From Sphingopyxis lindanitolerans (GTDB taxonomy: Bacteria > Pseudomonadota > Alphaproteobacteria > Sphingomonadales > Sphingomonadaceae), in contig NZ_CM009578.1 of assembly GCF_002993885.1 (NCBI RefSeq), positions 2,874,009 to 2,938,008 on the forward strand: 64,000 nt of DNA, written 5' to 3'. The position numbers and the translations under genes are program-made. The notes under the pieces are model-generated. The model saw nothing but the letters and a program-made list of their open reading frames with translations. It did no database searches and was not told the DNA's origin. Shown here piece by piece: positions 55,408 through 63,807 of the stretch (the first letter of the stretch is position 1; each line of letters starts with the position of its first letter).

Positions 55408-56433
55408 ATGGGTTATCGTATCGTTGTTGCTGGCGCGACGGGCAATGTCGGGCGCGAAGTGCTCGCCATCCTGATCGAGCGCGAATTCCCGATCGACGAA
55501 CTGGCCGCGGTCGCTTCGTCGCGCAGCCAGGGCACCGACGTGGAAATCGGCGACAGCGGCCGCACCGTCAAATGCCAGAATATCGACAATTTCGACTGGA
55601 CCGGCTGGGACATGGCGATTTTCGCGATCGGCAGCGACGCGACCGCGATCCACGCGCCAAAGGCGGCGGCGGCGGGCTGTGTCGTGATCGACAATTCGTC
55701 GCTCTATCGCATGGACCCCGACGTGCCGCTGATCGTGCCCGAGGTGAACCCCGATGCGATCGACGGTTATAAAAAGCGCAACATCATCGCGAACCCCAAC
55801 TGCTCGACCGCGCAGATGGTCGTCGCGCTGAAGCCGCTTCACGATGCCGCGACGATCAAGCGCGTCGTCGTCTCGACCTATCAGTCGGTGTCGGGCGCCG
55901 GCAAGTCGGGCATGGACGAACTGTGGAACCAGACGCGCCAGATCTTCGTCGGTGACGAAAAGGACATCCAGAAGTTCACCAAGCAGATCGCCTTCAACGT
56001 CATCCCGCACATCGACAAATTCCTCGACGATGGATCGACCAAGGAGGAATGGAAGATGGTCGTCGAGACCAAGAAGATCCTCGATCCCAAGATCAAGGTC
56101 ACCGCGACCTGCGTCCGCGTGCCCGTGTTCGTCGGGCATAGCGAGGCGATCAACATCGAGATGGAGGATGAACTGTCGGCCGAGGACGCGCAGCGCATCC
56201 TGCGCGAGGCGCCGGGCGTCGTGCTTCACGACAAGCGCGAGGACGGCGGCTATATCACTCCCGTCGAAGCCGTCGGCGACTTTGCGACCTTCATCAGCCG
56301 CGTCCGCGACGATCCGACGGTCGATAACGGCCTCAACCTCTGGTGCGTCAGCGACAACTTGCGCAAGGGCGCGGCGCTGAACGCGGTGCAGATCGCGGAA
56401 CTGCTGGGACGGCGGCATCTCAAGAAGGGGTGA
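55408..56433 (+). CDS. asd: Aspartate-semialdehyde dehydrogenase
   Basis: A 341-residue enzyme reducing aspartyl phosphate to the semialdehyde for lysine, threonine, methionine and diaminopimelate synthesis. NADP site: VVAGATGNVGREVLAIL. Catalytic Cys132 is in ANPNCSTAQMV; the later conserved His/Arg region is CVRVPVFVGHSEAINIE. It starts at ATG 55408 after GAAGGG about 12 bases upstream. A short hairpin repeat follows the stop. Confidence 0.96.
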   Translation: MGYRIVVAGATGNVGREVLAILIEREFPIDELAAVASSRSQGTDVEIGDSGRTVKCQNIDNFDWTGWDMAIFAIGSDATAIHAPKAAAAGCVVIDNSSLYRMDPDVPLIVPEVNPDAIDGYKKRNIIANPNCSTAQMVVALKPLHDAATIKRVVVSTYQSVSGAGKSGMDELWNQTRQIFVGDEKDIQKFTKQIAFNVIPHIDKFLDDGSTKEEWKMVVETKKILDPKIKVTATCVRVPVFVGHSEAINIEMEDELSAEDAQRILREAPGVVLHDKREDGGYITPVEAVGDFATFISRVRDDPTVDNGLNLWCVSDNLRKGAALNAVQIAELLGRRHLKKG

Positions 56434-56445
56434 GCCCCCACCCCA

Positions 56446-56473
56446 ACCCCTCCCCTGAAGGGGAGGGGCTTTA
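56446..56473. repeat. CCCCTCCCC/GGGGAGGGG hairpin after asd
   Basis: A 9-bp perfect stem with a 4-base loop (TGAA) followed by CTTT. It may terminate asd, and belongs to the family also seen at 18851-18872 and 60346-60371. Confidence 0.65.
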
Positions 56474-56504
56474 TGCGTCGGCGCAAATCGATATGAGAGG
56501 GGTG

Positions 56505-57284
56505 ATGAGCAGCCCCTTCGCCTTCACCCACGCGCTTTGCCGCGCGCCCGCCCCATCGGCGGTCAGGGGCCTGCGCGCCGAGGACGGCCCCGATCCCGAT
56601 TTCGCTGGCCTCGCCGCCGAGCACGCCGCCTATGTCGCGACGCTCCGCGACCTCGGCCTGTCGGTCGACGTGCTGCCGCCCCTCGACGATTTCCCCGATG
56701 CGCTGTTCACCGAGGATGTCGCGCTGACTTTTCCCGAAGGTGCGGTCCTGCTGCGTCCGGGCGCGCCGAGCCGGGCAGGCGAGGTCGAGCCTATGCGGGC
56801 GCCGCTCGCCGCGCGCCACGCGCGCCTGCTCGAAATGACGGGGCCGGGCCATGCCGACGGCGGCGACGTGCTGCGCCTCGCCGACCGTATGATCATCGGC
56901 CTGTCTGCTCGCACCGATCGCGCGGGCGCCGAGGAACTGGCGGCGCTGCTCGATACGCTCGGGCTTCGCGCCGAGATCGCCGAAACACCGCCCGGCGTGC
57001 TGCATTTCAAGACCGGCTGCGGGCTGATCGACGAGGCCAGTATCCTCGCCGTCCCTGCGCTCGCGGCCTGCCCCCAGTTCGCCGGACTGACGGTCGTCGA
57101 GACCCCGTCGGGCGAGGAAGCGGCTGCCAATTTGCTGCGCATCGGCGACACGATCCTGGTCGGCGCGCGCTGGTCCGCCACCCGCGCCTTGCTGTCCGCG
57201 CGCGGGATCGCCATCCGGCCGATGGCGACTGATCAGATCGCGCGCATCGACGCGGGGCTCAGTTGCATGTCGCTGCGCTGGTGA
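56505..57284 (+). CDS. Dimethylarginine dimethylaminohydrolase (DDAH) family protein
   Basis: A 259-residue pentein-fold amidinotransferase. The ending GLSCMSLRW matches the DDAH C-terminal active-site cysteine (Cys254). The acidic and His residues lie in DALFTEDVAL and GPGHADGGDVL, and LHFKTGCGLI resembles the LHLKTG stretch of bacterial DDAH. It would hydrolyse N-omega-methylated arginines to citrulline and methylamines. The start at 56505 is favoured by GAGAGG; an ATG 12 bases earlier lacks one. Confidence 0.85.
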   Translation: MSSPFAFTHALCRAPAPSAVRGLRAEDGPDPDFAGLAAEHAAYVATLRDLGLSVDVLPPLDDFPDALFTEDVALTFPEGAVLLRPGAPSRAGEVEPMRAPLAARHARLLEMTGPGHADGGDVLRLADRMIIGLSARTDRAGAEELAALLDTLGLRAEIAETPPGVLHFKTGCGLIDEASILAVPALAACPQFAGLTVVETPSGEEAAANLLRIGDTILVGARWSATRALLSARGIAIRPMATDQIARIDAGLSCMSLRW

Positions 57285-57309
57285 TCGGGAAGCAGGAAGG
57301 AGCCATGAG

Positions 57310-57786
57310 ATGACGCGCGAGATCAGGGGTGGTTGTCGCTGCGGTCAGCTTCGCTACCGTTTCGTTCAGGAGGGGCCGCTGCTCAACTATTGCTGCCACT
57401 GTCTCGACTGCCAGAAATCGACCGGCAGCGCCTTTGCCGATCAGCTGATCGTGATGACGGACAGCCTGTCGAGCGAGGGTCGGCGCGTCGAGCGCGCAAT
57501 GCCGCGCCCCGCGGGCGGCATATCGACGCACAGCTTTTGCCCCGATTGTTTCGGCCGCATCTACAATCTCAACAGCGAGCGGCCCGGCATGGCGATCGTG
57601 CGCGGCGGGACGCTCGACGATCCGTCGGAGCTCGATCCGTTCGCGCATATCTGGGTGCGCCGGAAGCGCGATTGGGTCGCGATCCCCGAGGGGGTTCCGG
57701 CTTTCGACGAGATGCCCGCTCCGGAACGCTTCATGGCGCTCGCGATGGCGCGCCGCGCCGCCGGTTCCCGGCCAAAGGACGTTTGA
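57310..57786 (+). CDS. GFA/CENP-V domain protein
   Basis: A 158-residue zinc-binding protein of the glutathione-dependent formaldehyde-activating (GFA) superfamily. The cysteine pattern is CRCGQLRY (residues 9-11), then CCHCLDCQK and SFCPDCFGRIY. These coordinate two zinc ions in the family. Actual reaction unknown; true Gfa activity is disputed for most members. It follows the DDAH gene by 25 bases, probably in one operon. Confidence 0.87.
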   Translation: MTREIRGGCRCGQLRYRFVQEGPLLNYCCHCLDCQKSTGSAFADQLIVMTDSLSSEGRRVERAMPRPAGGISTHSFCPDCFGRIYNLNSERPGMAIVRGGTLDDPSELDPFAHIWVRRKRDWVAIPEGVPAFDEMPAPERFMALAMARRAAGSRPKDV

Positions 57787-57829
57787 TCCGGGCATTTGAA
57801 CCGCGCGGACGGGGGTGGTAGGAAAGGCG

Positions 57830-58567
57830 ATGGTTGGCTTTCGCCCCTATGCGCCGCTCAATATCCCCAAACCCTTCGGCGAGGCTATCTGGATCGTCGA
57901 TGGACCCGAAATCCGCATGGATTATGGCCCGGCCTCGATCCCGTTTCCGACGCGGATGACGCTGGTGCGGCTGGGCGACGGACGCCTGTGGGTTCATTCG
58001 CCGATCGCGCCCGATGCCGCGCTGTTCGATGCGGTCGATGCGCTGGGCGAGGTTGCGTGGCTTATCGCCCCGAACAGCCTTCATTACTGGTTCGTCGCCG
58101 ACTGGCAGCAGCGCTATCCACAGGCGAGGACCGCCGCGGTGCCGGGGCTCGCTGAAAAGGCGAAGCGGTCCTTTCGCGTCGACGCGGTGCTCGACGGCGG
58201 CGGCGTGCCGTGGCCGCGCGAGGCGGTCGACGCGGCGCTCGTTCCCGGCACGTCGGTGACCGAAGCGGTCTTTTTCCACCGTGTGTCGCGCACCGCGATC
58301 CTGACCGACCTGATCGAGAATTTCGAGCCGCGGCGCGTTATCCATCCCTTCTATCGCTGGCTTGTCCGCCTCTCGGGCGCGGCGCATCCCGACGGCAAGG
58401 CGCCGATCGATCTTCGCCTGACCTTCTGGCCGAAACGGCGCGCGGTGCGCGCGGCGGTCCGGGCCATTCTGGACTGGGATTGTCGGCGCGTCGTGATGGC
58501 GCATGGCTTGCCCTATGTGGAAAATGGCAGCGACGAACTGCGCCGCGCGCTGCGCTGGGCAAGGTGA
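57830..58567 (+). CDS. DUF4336 domain protein
   Basis: A 245-residue soluble protein of the DUF4336 type, a metallo-beta-lactamase-like relative. Landmarks are IWIVDGPEIRMDYG, TRMTLVRLGDGRLWVHSP, LIAPNSLHYWFVADWQ and the C-terminal DCRRVVMAHGLP. The metal-ligand HxHxD motif of true hydrolases is not obvious (NSLHYWF), so activity is open. The start is ATG 57830 with AGGAAAGG upstream, not the GTG 15 bases earlier. It ends the run with GFA and DDAH. Confidence 0.75.
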   Translation: MVGFRPYAPLNIPKPFGEAIWIVDGPEIRMDYGPASIPFPTRMTLVRLGDGRLWVHSPIAPDAALFDAVDALGEVAWLIAPNSLHYWFVADWQQRYPQARTAAVPGLAEKAKRSFRVDAVLDGGGVPWPREAVDAALVPGTSVTEAVFFHRVSRTAILTDLIENFEPRRVIHPFYRWLVRLSGAAHPDGKAPIDLRLTFWPKRRAVRAAVRAILDWDCRRVVMAHGLPYVENGSDELRRALRWAR

Positions 58568-58610
58568 AGGGAGTCTTCGGCCGAAAGCGAAGTTCTTCGT
58601 CCCATAACGT

Positions 58611-58689
58611 CGTCATTCCCGCGAAAGCGGGAACCCAGTGTGGGGTCAGCCGACGCACGCTCTGGGTTCCCGCTTTCGCGGGAATGACG
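58611..58689. repeat. Palindromic repeat, ATTCCCGCGAAAGCGGGAA family
   Basis: Perfect 28-base inverted arms (58611-58638 and 58662-58689) start CGTCATTCCCGCGAAAGCGG and end at the mirrored CCGCTTTCGCGGGAATGACG. Each arm is also internally palindromic. It lies between convergent DUF4336 and emrB genes. Confidence 0.92.
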
Positions 58690-58735
58690 AAGAGGGGAAA
58701 GATCCGCTCTCCATCCTGTTCAGGACAGTGGCGCC

Positions 58736-60328
58736 CTAATGCCCCATGTCGGCCGCCGACGCCGTCGGCCCACCCGGTTTGGGTGGCCGCAACAGGATGA
58801 CGAGCGGGACCGAGGCAAGCGTCACCCACATCATTGCCCAGAAATTGTCGATATAGGCGATCATGGCGGCCTGCCGGTTGATCTCGGCATTGATGATCGC
58901 CATCACGCTGCCGCCAAGCTGGCCCAGCCGGTCGGAGGTCGAGGGATCGATCATCGATACCGAACCGCTGGTGATATGTGCGACCAGGTCTTCGTGGCTG
59001 GTCTGGGTGTTGGCACCGAGCAGCGTCGTGACGACCGAAATGCCGACCGAGGCACCGACGCTGCGGAACAGGTTGAGCAGGCTGGCACCGTCGGTGCGCC
59101 ACGCCGGACCCAGGGTCGCGAAGGCCACGGTGTTGAGCGGGATGAAAACCAGCCCCATGCCGAGCCCCTGGACAAGGCCGCTGACGACCACCGGCCACGC
59201 ACCCATCATCAGCGACCAGTGGCTCATCTGCCAAAGTGAATAGGCCGCGATCAGCAGGCCGGTGCCGACCAGCCAGCGCGCGTCGACCTTGCCGAGCAGC
59301 CGCCCGGCAACCGACATGCTGAGCAGGATACCGACGCCGCGCACCGCGAGCACCCAGCCGGTATCGATGACTGGCCAATCGAACAATCGCTGGAGCATCG
59401 GCGGCAGCAACGCCATCGACGAGAACATGACGATGCCGATCACGACCATGAAGCCCAGCGCGGTGACCAGGTTGCGGTCGGCGAGCATCCGGCGATCGAA
59501 CATCGTGTTGCGCGCGGTGAGGAGGTGGATGATGAACATCCACAGGCACGAGACCGAAACGCCGGTCTCGATCCAGATTTCGAGGCTGTCGAACCAATCC
59601 TTCTGCGCGCCGCGGTCGAGCATGAGCTGGAGCGAGGCGAGGCCGAGCGCGAGCATCGAGAAGCCGAAGAGATCGAACTTGCGGCTCTGCCGCCCCGTCG
59701 CGGGAAGCAGCGCCCACATCAGCGCGAAGGTCGCCGCGCCGACCGGCAGATTGACGTAAAAGACCCAGCGCCAGTTGGCCGATTCGGTCAGCCAGCCGCC
59801 GATGATCGGTCCCAGAATCGGCCCGACCATGATCCCCATGCCCCAGATCGACATCGCGCGCGCGTGACGTTCCGGCGGATTGATGTCGAGCATCACCGAC
59901 TGCGACAGGGGGCCGATGAAGGCGGCGCTGATCCCCTGGAGGAAACGAAAGAGCACCATCTCTTCCAGATTCTGCGCCGCGCCGCATGCCATCGAGGCGA
60001 TGATGAAGCCGACCACCGCGCCGAGGAACAGCGCGCGCCGGCCGATCCTGTCGGCGAGCCAGCCGGTGATCGGCATCGCGACCGCCGAGGCGATGATATA
60101 GCTCGTCAACACCCAATTCACCGTCTCGCTCGTCGCGCCGAGGCTCGACTGCATGTGCGGGATGGCGACGTTGGCGATCGTCGTGTCGAGAATCTGCATC
60201 ACCGACGCGCCCATGACCGCGACGGTCAAGAGGCCGCGATAGCGCACCTGTTCATGGAGCGGCCGGTCGGCATCGACGACCGTCGCCGCGGGCGCGGCGC
60301 GGCGACGGGGAAGGGCGCGGCTCGCCAT
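58736..60328 (-). CDS. emrB: DHA2-family MFS multidrug transporter (EmrB/QacA type)
   Basis: A 530-residue transporter with 14 predicted membrane helices. Motif A is GWLADRIGRRALFL. The helix-1 motif is MQILDTTIANVAIPHM, and motif C is IMVGPILGPIIGGWL. It works as an inner-membrane drug/proton antiporter with a membrane fusion protein, encoded just upstream (emrA). The start at 60328 excludes residues coded by the repeat in the 81-base gap. No TolC-type outer membrane partner is nearby. Confidence 0.93.
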   Translation of the reverse strand: MASRALPRRRAAPAATVVDADRPLHEQVRYRGLLTVAVMGASVMQILDTTIANVAIPHMQSSLGATSETVNWVLTSYIIASAVAMPITGWLADRIGRRALFLGAVVGFIIASMACGAAQNLEEMVLFRFLQGISAAFIGPLSQSVMLDINPPERHARAMSIWGMGIMVGPILGPIIGGWLTESANWRWVFYVNLPVGAATFALMWALLPATGRQSRKFDLFGFSMLALGLASLQLMLDRGAQKDWFDSLEIWIETGVSVSCLWMFIIHLLTARNTMFDRRMLADRNLVTALGFMVVIGIVMFSSMALLPPMLQRLFDWPVIDTGWVLAVRGVGILLSMSVAGRLLGKVDARWLVGTGLLIAAYSLWQMSHWSLMMGAWPVVVSGLVQGLGMGLVFIPLNTVAFATLGPAWRTDGASLLNLFRSVGASVGISVVTTLLGANTQTSHEDLVAHITSGSVSMIDPSTSDRLGQLGGSVMAIINAEINRQAAMIAYIDNFWAMMWVTLASVPLVILLRPPKPGGPTASAADMGH

Positions 60329-60345
60329 CAGTGGCGTCGCGTCTG

Positions 60346-60371
60346 CCCCTCTCCCCTGAAGGGGAGAGGGC
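60346..60371. repeat. CCCTCTCCCC/GGGGAGAGGG hairpin between emrA and emrB
   Basis: A perfect 10-bp stem with a TGAA loop lies within the operon. It may reduce or tune emrB expression relative to emrA. Same family as 56446-56473. Confidence 0.7.
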
Positions 60372-60409
60372 GATGGCGGGGAGATGCCTGGCACATCACC
60401 GGCGTCGGC

Positions 60410-61522
60410 TTACTTGCACCCGCCCGACGTGATCACTTTCACCTCGGTCGACAGGCCGGCGATCATCGGGCGGTTCGCGACCTCGTCGAAGGCGATGCGG
60501 ACGGGGACGCGCTGCGTCACCTTGACCCAGTTGCCGGTCGCATTCTGCGCCGGCAGCACCGAAAATTCGCTGCCCGTGCCAGCGCCGATCGTCTGGACAT
60601 GACCGCGCACGACCAGGCCTGGATAGGCGTCGAAGCGCATCTCGGCGCGCTGTCCCGCGCACATATGCGCCAGGTCGGTTTCCTTGAAATTGGCATCGAC
60701 CCACGGATGCGCGGTATCGACGAGCGTCACCGCGGGCAGCCCCGCGACCATCATCTGGCCGAGTTGCAGGCGATTCGATTCGGCGACGCGGCCGGCGCTC
60801 GGCGCGCGCACTTCGGTGCGGCCGAGATTGACCTCGGCCTGCGCGCGCTGGACCTTCGCCGCCTCGACCTGCGGATTGACGCCGCCGGCGCCGGTCGCGA
60901 GCTTGGCGCGCGCTTCGGCCGCGTCGGCGCGCGCCTGGCCCAGGCTGGCGCGGGCCTGCTCGACCGCATGCTTCGATGCGTCATAGGCGGCCTTGGTGGT
61001 GAAGCCCTTGTCCATCAGCGCCGCCTGCCGCGCGAAATTCGATTCGGCGAAACCGACCGCTTCCTGCGCCGCCCGGATGTCGACACTGGTCGAGGCGAGG
61101 CTGGCCGACAGATTGCCGACATCGACCTTGGCGGCGTCGATCGCGGCGCTCGCCTGCGCGACGGTCAGCGCATAGGGGTGGCCGTCGATACGAAACAGCA
61201 GCTGGTCCTTCTGCACCTCCTGCCCTTCGCGTACCGCGACCTCGGTGATCAGCCCGCCGACCTCGGCCGCGACCGACACCTTGTCCATCTGGACATAGGC
61301 GTTGTCGGTCGACACCGAGCCGCCGCTCGTCAGCCAATAGACGCCGCCCGCGATGGCGAGGAGGAGCGGAACCCCGAACATCAGCGCGCGGATGCGCCAC
61401 GATGGGGGCGCCCTGTCTTCGGCCTCGGGGGCCTCTGCGGCTGCCGGCACCGGGTCGGCCTTGGGCAGCGCGGTCGGTCGTGCGTCCTCGGCCTTGGGGC
61501 GGGAAGGGGAGAGCTGGTCCAT
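60410..61522 (-). CDS. emrA: HlyD-family membrane fusion protein (EmrA type)
   Basis: A 370-residue periplasmic adaptor. A short cytoplasmic tail is followed by a membrane helix at about residues 50-65 (LMFGVPLLLAIAGGVYWL). Then come a lipoyl/barrel-sandwich half (STDNAYVQMDKVSVAAEVGG), an alpha-hairpin rich in Ala/Gln, and the second half (VRAPSAGRVAESN). It links EmrB to an outer-membrane channel. The start at 61522 overlaps the marR stop by one base (TGATG). Confidence 0.92.
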   Translation of the reverse strand: MDQLSPSRPKAEDARPTALPKADPVPAAAEAPEAEDRAPPSWRIRALMFGVPLLLAIAGGVYWLTSGGSVSTDNAYVQMDKVSVAAEVGGLITEVAVREGQEVQKDQLLFRIDGHPYALTVAQASAAIDAAKVDVGNLSASLASTSVDIRAAQEAVGFAESNFARQAALMDKGFTTKAAYDASKHAVEQARASLGQARADAAEARAKLATGAGGVNPQVEAAKVQRAQAEVNLGRTEVRAPSAGRVAESNRLQLGQMMVAGLPAVTLVDTAHPWVDANFKETDLAHMCAGQRAEMRFDAYPGLVVRGHVQTIGAGTGSEFSVLPAQNATGNWVKVTQRVPVRIAFDEVANRPMIAGLSTEVKVITSGGCK

Positions 61523-61962
61523 CACAGGGCTTCTTTCAGGCATTCGCGGCGAGACAGATTGGCGCGCACCCGCTCGACGAGTAGGGCGAGTTGTTCGCGT
61601 TCGGCGGGGGTCAGCCCCTCGGTGGCTTCGTCATTCAGCACCTCGGCGGTGTGGCGCATCGAGTGGAGGAGGTCGCCCGCGCGCGTGGTCAGATAGAGCC
61701 GCCAGGCGCGCCGGTCGGTCGGGTCGGCGCGGCGTTCGACCAGCCTGGCCTCGACCAACCGGTCGATCATCCGCGACAGGGTGATCGGTTCGACCTCGAT
61801 CAGTTCGGCGAGCGGCCCCTGCCGGATTCCCTCGTGTCGCTTGAGATAGCTGATCAGCCGCCATTGCAGCGCGGTGATCCCGCTGCCCTTCGTGCGTGCG
61901 TTGAAGGCGCGGCGGTACAGCCGCGCACTATCGTTCAGCAGGAAGCCGATCGTCTCGTTCAT
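61522..61962 (-). CDS. MarR-family transcriptional repressor
   Basis: A 146-residue winged-helix regulator: ALQWRLISYLKRHEGIRQGP, EPITLSRMIDRLVEARLVER (recognition helix) and the wing RRADPTDRRAWRLYLT. It is the first gene of the marR-emrA-emrB operon. The start is ATG 61962 (MNETIGFLLND). A 20-bp palindrome lies 11-30 bases upstream, so it likely represses this operon and lifts on binding a drug or aromatic acid. Confidence 0.92.
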   Translation of the reverse strand: MNETIGFLLNDSARLYRRAFNARTKGSGITALQWRLISYLKRHEGIRQGPLAELIEVEPITLSRMIDRLVEARLVERRADPTDRRAWRLYLTTRAGDLLHSMRHTAEVLNDEATEGLTPAEREQLALLVERVRANLSRRECLKEAL

Positions 61963-61972
61963 GGCCGAGAAA

Positions 61973-61992
61973 ATAATAGCAGATGCTATTAT
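61973..61992. promoter_or_regulatory. Palindrome upstream of marR (candidate operator)
   Basis: ATAATAGCAGATGCTATTAT has two 9-bp inverted arms around GA and overlaps the AT-rich promoter area. A related half (TTCAATAGC) follows at about 61995-62003. Its place fits autorepression by the MarR protein. Confidence 0.7.
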
Positions 61993-62084
61993 ATTCAATA
62001 GCTACTTTGCTGCATCTGCGAAACATCTGATATGGTGCAAAATGTCCCGACGGCGCGCTTGCACCTTCCGGCATTTTTGGCACT

Positions 62085-62741
62085 ATGCATGCCATGACAT
62101 TGACCGCCGACCTCTTCTGGTCCTTTCGCTCGCCCTATTCCTATCTGGCGATTGGCCGCTACCGGGCGCTCGCGGCCAGCCATGAACTGACGATCAACCT
62201 GCGTCCGGTCTATCCGCTGGCGATCCGCCAGCCCGATTTCTTCGAGCGCAATCACCCGAACTGGCTGAGCTATACGATGCGTGACATGATCCGCGTCGCG
62301 CAATTCCATGGCATTCCGTTCGGGCCGCCGCGACCCGACCCGATCGTCCAGAATGTGACGACCCGCGCGATCGCCGCCGAGCAGCCCTATATCTATCGCC
62401 TGACGCGCCTCGGACAGGCAGCGTCGCGCCGCGGCAAGAGCCTGGGCTTCTGTCACGAGGTCGCACGGCTGATCTGGGGCGGCGCGCAGGACTGGCATCT
62501 CGGCGACCATCTCGCCGACGCCACCCGCCGCGCCGACCTCGACCTTGCCGAACTCGACGCCGAGGCGGTGGAGGATGCGGAATCGCTCGACACCGAAATC
62601 GCCGCCAATCAGGTGGCGCTCGAGATCGCGGGACATTGGGGCGTTCCGACCCTGGTCTTCGACGGCGAACCCTTCTTCGGGCAGGACCGCATCGAAATGG
62701 CGAAATGGCGCATGGAGCAAAAAGGGCTGCGGCCGCGATAG
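62085..62741 (+). CDS. DsbA-like thioredoxin-fold protein, HCCA isomerase family
   Basis: A 218-residue protein of the 2-hydroxychromene-2-carboxylate isomerase (kappa-GST) family. N-terminal DLFWSFRSPYSYLAIGRY has Ser in place of the CxxC of DsbA. The conserved cis-Pro loop and C-terminus are GVPTLVFDGEPFFGQDRIEM. It should use glutathione to isomerise aromatic or chromene compounds; the real substrate is unknown. The start is 62085 or 62094. It is divergent from marR. Confidence 0.85.
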   Translation: MHAMTLTADLFWSFRSPYSYLAIGRYRALAASHELTINLRPVYPLAIRQPDFFERNHPNWLSYTMRDMIRVAQFHGIPFGPPRPDPIVQNVTTRAIAAEQPYIYRLTRLGQAASRRGKSLGFCHEVARLIWGGAQDWHLGDHLADATRRADLDLAELDAEAVEDAESLDTEIAANQVALEIAGHWGVPTLVFDGEPFFGQDRIEMAKWRMEQKGLRPR

Positions 62742-62742
62742 C

Positions 62743-62938
62743 GGAATTTTCGCGCAGAGTTCGCGCAAAGGACGCAAAGAGCACGTAGAAATTAAAACCA
62801 CCATGTTCCCCCGCGAAGGCGGGGGTCCATCTCCGGTCGGTGCGAGGTAGAGCCAGCAGGAGATGGGTCCCCGCCTTCGCGGGGGAACATTTGGTTTTGA
62901 AATCTCCCCATCCTCTGCGGCCTCTGCGCGAAAATTCC
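62743..62938. repeat. CGCAGAG-family repeat holding a nested second repeat
   Basis: GGAATTTTCGCGCAGAG (62743-62759) and CTCTGCGCGAAAATTCC (62922-62938) are perfect 17-bp inverted ends. The interior carries the GCGAAGGCGGGG element at 62804-62889. This looks like one element inserted into another. The 5' end lies one base after the stop codon of the previous gene. Confidence 0.82.
62804..62889. repeat. Nested palindromic repeat, CCCCGCGAAGGCGGGG family
   Basis: TGTTCCCCCGCGAAGGCGGG and CCCGCCTTCGCGGGGGAACA form the arms. Flanking AAAACCA (about 62795) and TGGTTTT (about 62892) extend the symmetry. It is a copy of 20092-20174. Confidence 0.88.
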
Positions 62939-62978
62939 TGCATCTTGCCCTAACGCCGCATCCACGCATAAAGGCTTC

Positions 62979-63731
62979 ATGACTATCGAACCGCAATTTT
63001 TCGATGCGCGCGATGGCGTGCGGCTGGCGTGGCGCGAGATGGGCGAAGGCTTGCCACTTATCCTCCTTCACGGCCTGTTCTCGAATGCCGAGGTCAACTG
63101 GATCAAGTTCGGCACCGCCGCGCGCATCGCCGAGGCGGGCTATCGCGTCATCATGCCCGACCTGCGCATCCACGGATCGAGCGAAGCGCCGCACGAGCCC
63201 GACCATTATCCGCCCGACATATTGGTGCAGGATCTTCAGGATCTGGTCGCGCATCTGGGTCTTGCCGATTTCGACCTCGGCGGCTTTTCGCTCGGCGCGC
63301 GGACCAGCGTTCGCGCGGTGGTCGCGGGGATGCGGCCGCGGCGGCTGATCCTCGGCGGCATGGGGCTTGCGGGGCTGGCCGGCTGGGCAAAGCGCGGGCA
63401 ATTCTTCCAGCGCGTCATCGCCGACTATGACAGCGCGAAGCGTGGCGACGACATCTGGCTGTCGGTCCAGTTCATGAAGACGATGAAGATCGATCGCGTC
63501 GCGGCGCGCCTGCTGCTGGACAGCTTCACCGACACGGCGCCTGCCCTGCTGGATGCGCTGACGATGCCGGTGCTGGTCGTCTGCGGCGATCAGGACCAGG
63601 ACAATGGTTCGGCGGGCGAACTGGTCGCGGCGCTGGCCGATGCGCGGCTGGCGACCATCCCCGGCACCCATATGTCGAGCGTGACCCGGCCCGATCTGGG
63701 CGAGGCGATCGCGGCGTTCCTCACCGCTTGA
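62979..63731 (+). CDS. Alpha/beta hydrolase
   Basis: A 250-residue alpha/beta-hydrolase-fold protein with oxyanion motif LLHGLFSN (about residues 29-36) and nucleophile elbow GFSLG (Ser104). Acid Asp lies in VVCGDQDQDNG, and His in PGTHMSSVTRPD near the C-terminus, completing a triad. No signal peptide, so it is cytoplasmic. Substrate unknown (ester, lactone or similar). AAAGG lies 6 bases before the start. Confidence 0.87.
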   Translation: MTIEPQFFDARDGVRLAWREMGEGLPLILLHGLFSNAEVNWIKFGTAARIAEAGYRVIMPDLRIHGSSEAPHEPDHYPPDILVQDLQDLVAHLGLADFDLGGFSLGARTSVRAVVAGMRPRRLILGGMGLAGLAGWAKRGQFFQRVIADYDSAKRGDDIWLSVQFMKTMKIDRVAARLLLDSFTDTAPALLDALTMPVLVVCGDQDQDNGSAGELVAALADARLATIPGTHMSSVTRPDLGEAIAAFLTA

Positions 63732-63807
63732 CCCTGTCGGCCGCGCGGTCCAGATTATGCGCCATCGCGCCAGAGAGCGCACCCCTGTCCAAGAGGATCG
63801 CACCTTA

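Noticed and set aside
62743..62938. CRISPR-like array from repeated GC palindromes
   Set aside because: The repeats are two inverted elements, not direct repeats with spacers, and no cas gene is present.
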